NCBI GenBank assembly: GCA_035298385.1
Contig: DATGYC010000391.1
Location: 1-5,600, forward strand
Length of the DNA: 5,600 nucleotides
Direction of reading: 5' to 3'
DNA from: DATGYC01 sp035298385
Lineage (GTDB): Bacteria > Bacillota > Sulfobacillia > Symbiobacteriales > Symbiobacteriaceae
This document shows positions 1 to 5,349 of this stretch, piece by piece; position 1 is the stretch's first letter; each line of letters opens with the position of its first letter. The notes below the pieces were generated by a model that had not been told where the DNA came from, ran no database searches, and saw only the letters and a list, made by a program, of their open reading frames with translations. The position numbers and the translations under genes were made by a program.

Positions 1-20
1 GCCAAGACCCAGAGCCAGCC

Positions 21-58
21 GAACCAGGAGGGGTACCTCCGGGCGCCCCTCCTGGTTC
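21..58. terminator. 13-bp inverted repeat, terminator-like, upstream of the helicase gene
   Basis: Bases 21-33 (GAACCAGGAGGGG) pair perfectly with 46-58 (CCCCTCCTGGTTC) around a 12-base loop. The hairpin is very stable, but neither strand has a clear T-run after it: the plus side continues CGACTGCC and the minus side GGCTGGCTC. It most likely marks the 3' end of a gene that lies left of the window. No coding frame is visible in 1-154 other than the unlikely N-terminal extension of the helicase. Confidence 0.5.
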
Positions 59-107
59 CGACTGCCAAGTGTGCGAACTGTCAAGTCTACCTCTTGGCCC
101 GCGAACG

Positions 108-116
108 TGGTAGCAT
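108..116 (+). promoter_or_regulatory. possible extended -10 promoter for the helicase gene
   Basis: TGGTAGCAT fits the extended -10 pattern TGnTAnnnT. It lies 39 bases upstream of the chosen GTG start, so a transcript would begin around 122-125 and include the ribosome binding site at 141-146. No convincing -35 hexamer stands at 16-18 bases, which extended -10 promoters can tolerate. The same GTGGTAG core recurs before uppP. This is a by-eye match only. Confidence 0.3.
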
Positions 117-140
117 CTCCCTATGACCACACGGCCCGCA

Positions 141-146
141 AGGAGG
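141..146 (+). promoter_or_regulatory. ribosome binding site that sets the helicase start
   Basis: AGGAGG lies 8 bases before the GTG at 155. It is the only strong Shine-Dalgarno in this leader. It argues against the upstream in-frame ATG at 71, which has no such site and would add 28 residues unlike the family. Confidence 0.8.
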
Positions 147-154
147 AAGCGCAC

Positions 155-2146
155 GTGTCTCGACTCGATGCCCTGACCCGCGATTTGAACCCGGCCCAGC
201 GGGAGGCGGCGCTTCATCGTGATGGGCCGCTCCTCGTCCTGGCCGGCGCCGGGGCGGGCAAGACTAAGACGGCGATCCACCGCCTGGCCGCCCTCCTGGC
301 CACCGGCATCGCCCCCCACCAGATCCTCTGCATCACCTTCACCAACAAGGCCGCCCGCGAGATGCGCGAGCGCGCCGAGGCGCTCGTCGGGGAGTCCGCC
401 AAAGAGGTGATGATCCGGACCTTCCACTCGGCGGCGATGATCCTGCTGCGGCAGTACGTCGAGCGCTACCCAAAGGCCGGGCGCGACAAGAACTTCGGCA
501 TCGCCGACCCGAGCGCCCAGCTCGCCCTGGTGAAAGAGGCGATCGCCGAGCGCAACTTCGACCTGAAGGCGAACAAGCCGGAGTCCTTCCTCTGGCGGAT
601 CGGGCGCTTCAAGAACGAGTTGGCCGATCCGGACTCTCTCCTCTACCGTCAGGCGACGAACCCCCTGATGGACTGGCCGCGCGTGCAGGCGCTGATCGCC
701 GACTCCGATCGCTACGTCAACCGGCTGACGGCGGAGATCTGGCGGCGCTACGAGGAGAAACTACGCCAGAACAACCTCTTCGACTTTGATGACCTGATCG
801 GCACCTTCGTCCGGATGCTGACGGACGAGCCCGGCATCCGGGCCGATCTGCAGCACCGCTTCCGCTACATCCAGGTCGACGAGTTCCAGGATACGAACAT
901 CGCCCAGTTGCAGATGGTCCGCCAGTTGGCCGGCGAGCGGAACAACGTGATGGCCGTCGGCGACGACGCCCAGTCGATCTACGCCTGGCGCTCGGCCGAC
1001 ATCCGCTGCATCCTGCAGTTCGAGCAGTTCTTCCCGGGCGCCCAAATCGTCAAGCTGGAGCAGAACTACCGCTCCACAGCCACGATCCTGGCCGCGGCCA
1101 ACCGGGTGATTCAGTTCAACCCAGAGCAGATCCCGAAGGTCCTCTTCTCCGAGAAGGGGGAGGGCTGGCCAATCCAGCTCTATGAGGCTGACTCCGGCGA
1201 GGATGAGGCCCGCTATGTGATCACCGAGATCAAGAAGGGGGTCGCGGCGGGGCGCCCCTATAAGCACTACGCCATCCTCTACCGGACCAACGCCCAGGCC
1301 CGCCCCTTCGAGGAGCGGCTACGCGAGGAGCAGATCCCTTACCAGGTCGTCGGCGGTCCGACCTTCTACGACCGGAAGGAGGTCCAGGATACCCTGGCCT
1401 ACCTGAAGCTCCTGGTCAACCCGCGCGACTCGGTCGCCTGTGAGCGGGTGCTAAACGCCCCGAAGCGTGGAATCGGCGAACGGGGCTTCCAGAAGATCCT
1501 CGCCCTGGCCGCCCAGCGTGACGCCAGCCTGATCGATGCGCTGGCGATGGCCGCTGATGAGGGCGTCGTCGTGGAGAACGGCGCACGGGGCGCCCTAGAT
1601 CTCTACCACCTCTACAAGGAGGCCCGCCAGCTGCGCCAGGCCGGCAAGGACTGGCAGGCCGTCGACCTCTTGGTCCAGGGCTCTGGCCTCATGCGCCATC
1701 TGGAGGCGGAGGATAAGTCGAAGGAGGAGCGCCGAGCAGACAACGTTCGCGCCGTGCTGACCGGGATGCACGAGTGGGGGCGCCGCTGGAAGAAGGAGGA
1801 CCTGGCCGGGTACCTGGACAGGCTCTCCCTTCAGGACAGCCAGGACGACGCCACCGGGGATGACGTGGTCCGCCTGCAGACGATCCACTCATCGAAGGGG
1901 CTCGAGTACCCGGTCGTCTTCGTGGTGGGGCTCGAGCACGGCCTCCTGCCCAACCGGCGGGCGCTGGATGAGGGCGCGATCAGCGAGGAGCGCCGCCTTG
2001 CCTACGTGGCGATCACCCGGGCGCGGGAGCTCCTCTACCTGACCAACGCCAAGATTCGGGCGAGCGGGTCGAACTTCTCGATCACCACGCCCTCGGTCTT
2101 CCTCTCGGAAGCACTACACGGCGTCTCGCCACCCCTGCCCGAGTAG
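155..2146 (+). CDS. UvrD/Rep/PcrA-type ATP-dependent 3'-5' DNA helicase (SF1A)
   Basis: The product is 663 residues, started at the GTG behind AGGAGG. All SF1A helicase motifs are visible: Q motif LNPAQREA (about 11-18), Walker A AGAGAGKT (30-37), Ia TFTNKAAREM (about 61-70), Walker B DEFQD (242-246), motif III GDDAQSIYAWRSAD (269-282), motif IV LEQNYRST (301-308), motif V TIHSSKGLEY (about 576-585) and motif VI EERRLAYVAITRAR (611-624). Proteins of this family use ATP to translocate 3'-5' on single-stranded DNA. They act in nucleotide excision and mismatch repair, replication restart, and removal of RecA or stalled polymerase. The protein ends about 39 residues after motif VI, so it lacks the long tail with the RNA-polymerase-binding Tudor-like domain of full-length UvrD and PcrA. 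In length it resembles E. coli Rep (about 673). Choosing between uvrD, pcrA and rep is not safe from sequence alone, so no symbol is given. No terminator is visible before uppP, and read-through is possible. Confidence 0.95.
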   Translation: MSRLDALTRDLNPAQREAALHRDGPLLVLAGAGAGKTKTAIHRLAALLATGIAPHQILCITFTNKAAREMRERAEALVGESAKEVMIRTFHSAAMILLRQYVERYPKAGRDKNFGIADPSAQLALVKEAIAERNFDLKANKPESFLWRIGRFKNELADPDSLLYRQATNPLMDWPRVQALIADSDRYVNRLTAEIWRRYEEKLRQNNLFDFDDLIGTFVRMLTDEPGIRADLQHRFRYIQVDEFQDTNIAQLQMVRQLAGERNNVMAVGDDAQSIYAWRSADIRCILQFEQFFPGAQIVKLEQNYRSTATILAAANRVIQFNPEQIPKVLFSEKGEGWPIQLYEADSGEDEARYVITEIKKGVAAGRPYKHYAILYRTNAQARPFEERLREEQIPYQVVGGPTFYDRKEVQDTLAYLKLLVNPRDSVACERVLNAPKRGIGERGFQKILALAAQRDASLIDALAMAADEGVVVENGARGALDLYHLYKEARQLRQAGKDWQAVDLLVQGSGLMRHLEAEDKSKEERRADNVRAVLTGMHEWGRRWKKEDLAGYLDRLSLQDSQDDATGDDVVRLQTIHSSKGLEYPVVFVVGLEHGLLPNRRALDEGAISEERRLAYVAITRARELLYLTNAKIRASGSNFSITTPSVFLSEALHGVSPPLPE

Positions 2147-2174
2147 AACCAAGCACGGGGTATGTGGCGTCAAA

Positions 2175-2203
2175 TGGACGAGTATCCATTCCTGTGGTAG
2201 ACT
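2175..2203 (+). promoter_or_regulatory. candidate promoter for uppP
   Basis: TGGACG (2175-2180) and TAGACT (2198-2203) are separated by 17 bases. Each matches four of six positions of the -35 and -10 consensus. The -10 also carries an upstream TGG (2195-2197), making an extended -10. The transcript would start near 2210, before the ribosome binding site at 2224-2229. No other promoter-like pair was apparent in the 92-base gap after the helicase gene. Confidence 0.4.
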
Positions 2204-2223
2204 TGCCCCAGCATCTGGCGACT

Positions 2224-2229
2224 AGGAGG
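2224..2229 (+). promoter_or_regulatory. ribosome binding site that sets the uppP TTG start
   Basis: AGGAGG lies 9 bases before the TTG at 2239. The in-frame ATG at 2164 has no comparable site and would add 25 residues with no resemblance to the UppP N-terminus, so TTG is the better start. Confidence 0.8.
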
Positions 2230-2238
2230 GCGTTCCGT

Positions 2239-3027
2239 TTGTCCGTAATCCACGCGATCATCCTTGGCATTGTGCAGGGATTAGGCGAGTTCCTGCCCAT
2301 CTCTTCGTCCGCACACCTGGTCCTTGTTCCGTGGTTGCTCGGCTGGCAAGAGCATACGCTCGCCTTCGATGTGGCGCTGCACATGGGCACCCTGGTCGCC
2401 GTTACGATCTACTTCTGGCGGGACCTGCTGGACCTGCTCCGGGCTGGTCTGACCGAGGGCACCAAGACGCCAATGGGCAAGATGGCCTGGGGCATCGTAC
2501 TCGGCTCGATCCCTGGTGGTATCGTCGGGCTTGCCCTGGAGAACTGGATTGAGCATACCATCCGTGGTAAGGTTCTCTGGATCGCCCTGCCCCTGGCTGT
2601 CATGGGCATTGTGCTCTGGCTGGTCGACAAGCGGGCGCCCAGGGGGCGCAGCCTGGCGGATATCCGGGTGATGGATGTCGTCTGGATGGGCGTCGGTCAG
2701 GCCTTTGCGATCATCCCGGGCTTCTCCCGTTCCGGCTCGACGATGCTGACGGGGCGCCTAGTCGGCCTGGACCGGACCGCGTCGGCCAAGGCCTCCTTCC
2801 TGCTTGGCTGGCCCCTGATTCTAGCGGCTGGCGTCTTGGCACTGAAGGATATCCCGGCCAGTGCGATGGACCTCGCCTTCTGGCTCGGCATCGCCGCCTC
2901 GGCCGTCACGGGCTATGCTGTGATCGCCTTCCTGATGGAGTACCTGCGGAAGGGGACCTTCGCCATCTTCGCCATCTATCGACTGGCGATTACTGCGCTT
3001 GTCGTCCTTGTCTACCTCATCCGCTAA
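2239..3027 (+). CDS. uppP: undecaprenyl-diphosphatase (bacitracin-resistance protein family)
   Basis: This integral membrane phosphatase of the UppP/BacA family hydrolyses undecaprenyl diphosphate to undecaprenyl phosphate. That regenerates the lipid carrier for peptidoglycan and other surface polysaccharides, and extra copies are known to give bacitracin resistance. From the TTG start the product is 262 residues, close to the usual 265-275. The family signatures are present: QGLGEFLPISSSAHL (13-27), containing the (E/Q)xxxE motif with Q13 and E17 and the serine run with H26, and PGFSRSGST (160-168) with R164, the expected catalytic arginine. Hydrophobic stretches run through the whole protein, including about 87-101, 112-129, 187-203, 212-233 and 244-260. 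No signal peptide is needed. It follows the helicase gene after 92 bases with its own possible promoter. A weak hairpin follows it. Identity is secure. Confidence 0.96.
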   Translation: MSVIHAIILGIVQGLGEFLPISSSAHLVLVPWLLGWQEHTLAFDVALHMGTLVAVTIYFWRDLLDLLRAGLTEGTKTPMGKMAWGIVLGSIPGGIVGLALENWIEHTIRGKVLWIALPLAVMGIVLWLVDKRAPRGRSLADIRVMDVVWMGVGQAFAIIPGFSRSGSTMLTGRLVGLDRTASAKASFLLGWPLILAAGVLALKDIPASAMDLAFWLGIAASAVTGYAVIAFLMEYLRKGTFAIFAIYRLAITALVVLVYLIR

Positions 3028-3031
3028 GTTT

Positions 3032-3084
3032 CCGCCCCTGGCTCGGCAGGTGGCGGTCTGTCGCCTGGCGAACGATTACGCCAG
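3032..3084 (+). other. two small hairpins in the uppP-glutaredoxin intergenic region
   Basis: The first hairpin pairs CCGCC+CCTG (3032-3040) with CAGG+GGCGG (3047-3056), with one bulged T (3051) and a six-base loop. The sequence after it (TCTGTCGCC) is a poor T-tract, so it is at best a weak terminator for uppP. The second pairs CTGGCG (3065-3070) with CGCCAG (3079-3084) around an eight-base loop, just ahead of the glutaredoxin ribosome binding site. I see no convincing promoter in 3028-3110, so the glutaredoxin gene may be cotranscribed with uppP. Confidence 0.35.
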
Positions 3085-3110
3085 AATCCATTCGAGAAGG
3101 GATGAGAGCT

Positions 3111-3353
3111 ATGTCGAAGGTGACCATCTACACCTCACCCACCTGACAGCCCTGCAAGCTGGTGAAGGAGTACCTTAACCAGAACGGCGTCGAGTTCGAC
3201 GCCAAGGACGTGGTGGAGAATCCGGAGAACCTGCAGGAGATGCTTGAGAAGACGGGCGGTCTGCGCGGTGTTCCGGTCATCCTGGTTGGGAACGACGTGA
3301 TCCGGGGCTTCAATCGGGACCTCTTGAAGGCCCGGCTGGGCCTTCCGTCATAG
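3111..3353 (+). CDS. selenocysteine-containing glutaredoxin-like protein (U-Q-P-C active site, in-frame TGA)
   Basis: The frame runs from ATG 3111 to TAG 3351-3353 and encodes 80 residues, the normal size of small glutaredoxin/NrdH-like proteins. A single in-frame TGA (3144-3146) is codon 12. The N-terminus reads MSKVTIYTSPT, then TGA, then QPCKLVKEYL. This is the start of a thioredoxin-fold strand followed by the active site, in which Cys-x-x-Cys is expected, so TGA stands exactly at the first, nucleophilic cysteine; the second is C15. The rest of the fold is intact: ENPENLQEML helix, GVPVI with the cis-proline (P55), and GFNRDLL (66-72) like the glutathione-binding end of glutaredoxins. Read with selenocysteine, it would be a thiol-disulfide oxidoreductase of the cytoplasm. 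AAGGG (3097-3101) lies 9 bases before the ATG; a second in-frame ATG at 3102 is too close to it. Starting after the TGA (GTG 3162) would remove the whole active site. The alternative is a decayed gene or a sequencing error changing TGC to TGA. Confidence 0.88.
3144..3146 (+). other. recoded TGA: selenocysteine codon 12 of the glutaredoxin-like protein
   Basis: TGA replaces the codon of the first active-site cysteine in a frame that is otherwise open for 80 codons. TGA is not reassigned genome-wide: the ATPase gene on the minus strand ends in TGA (4162-4164) at a classic ATGA overlap with the next gene. Site-specific recoding as selenocysteine is therefore the best explanation. Confidence 0.85.
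3159..3182 (+). promoter_or_regulatory. bacterial SECIS-like stem-loop downstream of the TGA
   Basis: CTGGT (3159-3163) pairs with ACCAG (3178-3182). After a G-A mismatch (3164/3177), AAGG (3165-3168) pairs with CCTT (3173-3176), closing the four-base loop AGTA (3169-3172). The loop starts 22 bases after the TGA and has G as its second base. This agrees with the known bacterial SECIS pattern: an apical loop roughly 16-37 bases downstream of UGA with a G in its first two positions, recognised by SelB. The element lies inside the coding sequence, as expected for bacteria. An alternative pairing, CAGC/GCTG (3147-3150/3158-3161), would compete with it. Confidence 0.7.
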
Positions 3354-3363
3354 CTGAAACGCG

Positions 3364-3398
3364 AAAGGCACCGCTCCCGCAGGGGAGTCGGTGCCTTT
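3364..3398. terminator. strong bidirectional rho-independent terminator
   Basis: AAAGGCACCG (3364-3373) pairs with CGGTGCCTTT (3389-3398). The stem continues as CTCCC (3374-3378) with GGGAG (3383-3387), with one bulged T (3388) and loop GCAG. On the plus strand TTTT and then GGCTT follow, ending the glutaredoxin transcript 10 bases after its stop. On the minus strand the arm ends in TTTCGCGTTTC, so it can also end the fetAB transcript arriving from the right. Confidence 0.85.
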
Positions 3399-3418
3399 TG
3401 GCTTGCGGAGGGTTTGGG

Positions 3419-4165
3419 TTAGCGAACCAACTGGGCGGCCTCGTTGAAGTAGAGCCGGTAGGCGAGTAACCCCAGGATGATCGCCGCCACCGCTGCCGTC
3501 GAGGTCAGGGCGTACATGATCAATATCTGATACTTGACCGCCTCGACTGGGGACTGGCCGGCGAGGATCTGACCGGTCATCGTGCCTGGAAGCTGGACCA
3601 GGCCCACCGTCTTCAGGATGTCCACATGCGGGATCATCGCCGCACGGACGGCGGACCGGAGCACCTGGGCCGTCGCCTGCCGGGGCGTCGCCCCGAGGGC
3701 GAGCAGGAGTTCCACCTCGCCCCGCCGGGCTGACATCTCGCCCTCTAGCCGGTTCAGCAGGGCGGAGCAGGTCGTCATCGCTGCGCCGGTCATCATGCCG
3801 ACAAAGGGCAGAATGAAGCGGACCTGGATGGGGATGATCTGAAGCAGGAGCATCAGCCCGACGGTCAGGAGCGCCCCGACGCCGATCGCTACGCCGACCC
3901 GCCAGCGGATACCGGGGAGCCCGGGCGCCCGCTTGGCGGCCGAGAAGGTCGCGACCGTGATCATCACCGCCAGGACCGGCAGCATAGCGAGCAGATTGTT
4001 GGCGCCCAAGAGCCAGGCGAGGACGTACCCGATCGCAAAGAGCTGAAGCCCGGCCCGAACGGTGCCGACGAGGAGGTCCTTCGCCAGCCCGAGCCGCTGC
4101 CAGACGGAGACCACCCCAGCGATGCCGACAAAGAGGAGCGTAAAGAGAAGGGTGGAGGTGCTCAT
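3419..4165 (-). CDS. fetB: FetB/YbbM-family (UPF0014) ABC transporter permease, putative metal (iron) exporter
   Basis: The protein has 248 residues, close to the usual length for UPF0014. It is very hydrophobic, with membrane segments at about 5-21, 40-56, 60-76, 90-110, 117-133, 182-197 and 212-237. Family signatures are visible: RAGLQLFAIGY (37-47), PFVGMMTGAAM (120-130), EVELLLALGAT (150-160), which is likely the cytoplasmic contact to the ATPase, and the diagnostic VQLPGTMTGQILAG (190-203) followed by SPVEAVKYQI (205-214). In E. coli, FetA-FetB is implicated in iron export and resistance to peroxide stress; substrate here is inferred from the family only. Its ATG (4163-4165) overlaps the ATPase stop in ATGA and has GGAGG at 4176-4180, 10 bases upstream inside the ATPase gene, so the two are translationally coupled. 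Transcription ends at the hairpin 3364-3398. Confidence 0.9.
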   Translation of the reverse strand: MSTSTLLFTLLFVGIAGVVSVWQRLGLAKDLLVGTVRAGLQLFAIGYVLAWLLGANNLLAMLPVLAVMITVATFSAAKRAPGLPGIRWRVGVAIGVGALLTVGLMLLLQIIPIQVRFILPFVGMMTGAAMTTCSALLNRLEGEMSARRGEVELLLALGATPRQATAQVLRSAVRAAMIPHVDILKTVGLVQLPGTMTGQILAGQSPVEAVKYQILIMYALTSTAAVAAIILGLLAYRLYFNEAAQLVR

Positions 4166-4875
4166 ACGAGGGCCACCTCCCGAAGGCGCCCGGCCTCCAG
4201 CCGGAGGACGCGGTCGGCCATCCGCTCAACCTGCTCGGGCGAGTGGGAGATCATAATGATGGGACGCCCCCAGCCCCGCACGACCGCCTCGATCAGCCGG
4301 GTCGACTCCGGATCCAGGGAGGCGGTCACCTCGTCCAGCAGCAGGACCTCCGGCTCGGTGGCGAGGGTACGGGCCAGGGCGAGTCGCTGCCGCTCCCCGC
4401 CGGAGAGGGCGGCGGCATCCTTGGCGAGGTAGCTCGACGGCAGGCCGACCCGCTCGAGATGGGCGCCCGGGTCGTCGAGCAGACCGATCGTTTGCGGTGA
4501 CTTGAGGGCTGCGAGCTTCAGGCTGAACCCCGGCCGCATCGCTGCCTGGGCCCGCAGGGCGAGTCCGGCCTCCAGGTTCTCCTGGACCGTCCCCGGCAGC
4601 ATCACCGGGCTCTGCAGGACTAGGGCGACCCGGCGGCGCAGTTCGGTCGGGGGGAGTGAACGCAGGTCCTGGCCCCGGTACTGGAGCGAGCCGCGGGTCG
4701 GCTCCTCGAGCCGGTTCAGGAGGCGGAGAAGGGTCGACTTGCCCGCTCCACTTGGGCCGACCAGGCAGGTGATCCCGCTCTCGGGGATGGCGCCGGTTAG
4801 GTCGGCTAGGATTGGTCGGGGCGCCCCGTCCGGTCCCGTCCGGTCCAGCCCGACGTGATTCAGGGTAAAGAGCAT
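4162..4875 (-). CDS. fetA: FetA/YbbL-type ABC transporter ATP-binding protein
   Basis: This is a 237-residue stand-alone ABC ATPase domain with every functional motif: Walker A GPSGAGKST (40-48), Q-loop Q88 in VLQSP, signature LSGGERQR (157-164), Walker B VLLLDE (177-182) with catalytic E182, D-loop SLD (186-188) and the switch histidine H211 in ISHS. It would power the FetB-type permease encoded immediately downstream; the four-base overlap and the pairing are the reason for calling it FetA rather than a general ATPase. The ATG at 4873-4875 has GGAG (4884-4887) eight bases upstream. Between the Q-loop and the signature lies a rather long variable stretch (about 105-150, with PGFSLKLAALKSPQ), which may belong to the helical domain. 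The stop codon is TGA, so TGA is used as a true stop in this genome. No clear promoter of its own is visible in 4876-4913. Confidence 0.9.
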   Translation of the reverse strand: MLFTLNHVGLDRTGPDGAPRPILADLTGAIPESGITCLVGPSGAGKSTLLRLLNRLEEPTRGSLQYRGQDLRSLPPTELRRRVALVLQSPVMLPGTVQENLEAGLALRAQAAMRPGFSLKLAALKSPQTIGLLDDPGAHLERVGLPSSYLAKDAAALSGGERQRLALARTLATEPEVLLLDEVTASLDPESTRLIEAVVRGWGRPIIMISHSPEQVERMADRVLRLEAGRLREVALV

Positions 4876-4913
4876 CTGTGCTACTCCGTAAAGAATCAGG
4901 ATAGAAAGGCAAG

Positions 4914-4938
4914 AGCCGGAGGGGAAGCCCCTCCGGCT
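4914..4938 (-). terminator. 11-bp hairpin terminator between the 108-residue gene and fetA
   Basis: AGCCGGAGGGG (4914-4924) pairs perfectly with CCCCTCCGGCT (4928-4938) around the loop AAG. On the minus strand the hairpin begins 6 bases after the stop of the 108-residue gene and is followed by CTTGCCTTTCTATCC, a moderately T-rich tail. On the plus strand the tail is not T-rich, so it acts leftward. Partial read-through could feed fetAB, for which I cannot support a separate promoter. Confidence 0.7.
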
Positions 4939-4944
4939 GGTCTG

Positions 4945-5271
4945 CTACTCTGCGGCCGCCTCGGCCGGCTCTTCGGCCTTGGGGGTATGGAGCTCGGGGT
5001 TAAAGAGGACCCCGGTGCCCTTCGCCCAGGACTCCCAGTCGGCCCGGGAGTCGAAACGAGCGAAGCCATAGTGCTTCTGGTAGTAGGTCGAGGAGAAGAG
5101 CACGTCTAGCTGCTCCAGCGGCAGCCCAATCTTCGCCGCCATCTCCGTCCCGGTCACGGGCTCGTTCTGAAGCTCCAGCGCATCAGAGAGCACCTTCCAG
5201 ATCATCAGGGCGAGCGTGCTGGTGGTACCGGTCCGCAACACCCGCGAGGTGCTGTAGTACTTCTCGGCCAT
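4945..5271 (-). CDS. small conserved-looking protein of unknown function (108 aa)
   Basis: I do not recognise this family. ATG 5269-5271 is chosen because GGAGG (5279-5283) stands 7 bases upstream. A longer form from GTG 5316 would place that Shine-Dalgarno inside the gene. The protein starts MAEKYYSTSRVLRTGTTST and has no signal peptide. Residues about 19-36 (LALMIWKVLSDALELQNE) look like an amphipathic helix, not a clear membrane span. Then comes PVTGTEMAAKIGLPLEQLDV (about 38-57), which has the flavour of a helix-turn-helix (wHTH-like TEMAAKIGL), and an aromatic-rich part (SSTYYQKHYGFARF, DWESWAKG). The end is an acidic Ala/Glu/Pro tail (TPKAEEPAEAAAE) that is probably disordered. The gene is monocistronic or the last in a leftward unit with the hydrolase to its right: it has a structured 77-base leader and its own terminator. 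That the frame is real is well supported; any role, including DNA binding, is speculative. Confidence 0.8.
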   Translation of the reverse strand: MAEKYYSTSRVLRTGTTSTLALMIWKVLSDALELQNEPVTGTEMAAKIGLPLEQLDVLFSSTYYQKHYGFARFDSRADWESWAKGTGVLFNPELHTPKAEEPAEAAAE

Positions 5272-5278
5272 GCTTTTC

Positions 5279-5283
5279 CCTCC
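5279..5283 (-). promoter_or_regulatory. ribosome binding site that sets the start of the 108-residue protein
   Basis: On the minus strand GGAGG lies 7 bases upstream of ATG 5271. It decides against the longer frame from GTG 5316. Confidence 0.8.
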
Positions 5284-5303
5284 GCATATCAAACACTTTT
5301 GGG

Positions 5304-5349
5304 CCGCGGTCCTCACGGATCGCGGCGCTAGCCCTTTACACTTCGCCGC
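5304..5349 (-). other. two mutually exclusive hairpins in the leader of the 108-residue gene
   Basis: Hairpin A pairs CCGCGGTCC (5304-5312) with GGATCGCGG (5317-5325) around a four-base loop, including one G-T pair. Hairpin B pairs GCGGCG (5322-5327) with CGCCGC (5344-5349). They share 5322-5325, so only one can form at a time. Neither is followed by a T-run on the minus strand. The pair may be the end of the hydrolase transcript or a regulatory leader; the sequence does not decide. Confidence 0.3.

Noticed and set aside
761..1267. Long open frame on the minus strand inside the helicase gene
   Set aside because: It is antisense to the conserved helicase motifs, shows no family signature, and is expected by chance in GC-rich coding sequence.
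3144..3146. Genome-wide reassignment of TGA (for example to Gly or Trp)
   Set aside because: TGA ends the ATPase gene at the ATGA overlap (4162-4165). No other gene has an in-frame TGA, and the residue needed here is cysteine-like.
3162..3353. Glutaredoxin fragment starting at GTG 3162 (63 residues)
   Set aside because: It would begin after both active-site positions and has no ribosome binding site at a suitable distance. The upstream ATG 3111 with AAGGG and the TGA-containing frame explain the gene better.
3348..4229. 293-residue minus-strand frame overlapping the permease gene
   Set aside because: It is Arg/Pro/Gly-rich and shadows the permease, whose own frame has the UPF0014 signatures and membrane segments. 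It also runs through the terminator.
4226..4912. Long Pro/Gly/Arg-rich frame on the minus strand overlapping the ATPase gene
   Set aside because: It is a shifted-frame shadow of the ATPase gene with biased, low-complexity composition; the true frame carries all ABC motifs.
5272..5316. Longer start (GTG 5316) for the 108-residue protein, adding a KCLICGG segment that resembles a zinc knuckle
   Set aside because: The CGG part of this segment is encoded by the GGAGG ribosome binding site of ATG 5271. The extension also covers the hairpin leader and has no ribosome binding site of its own.
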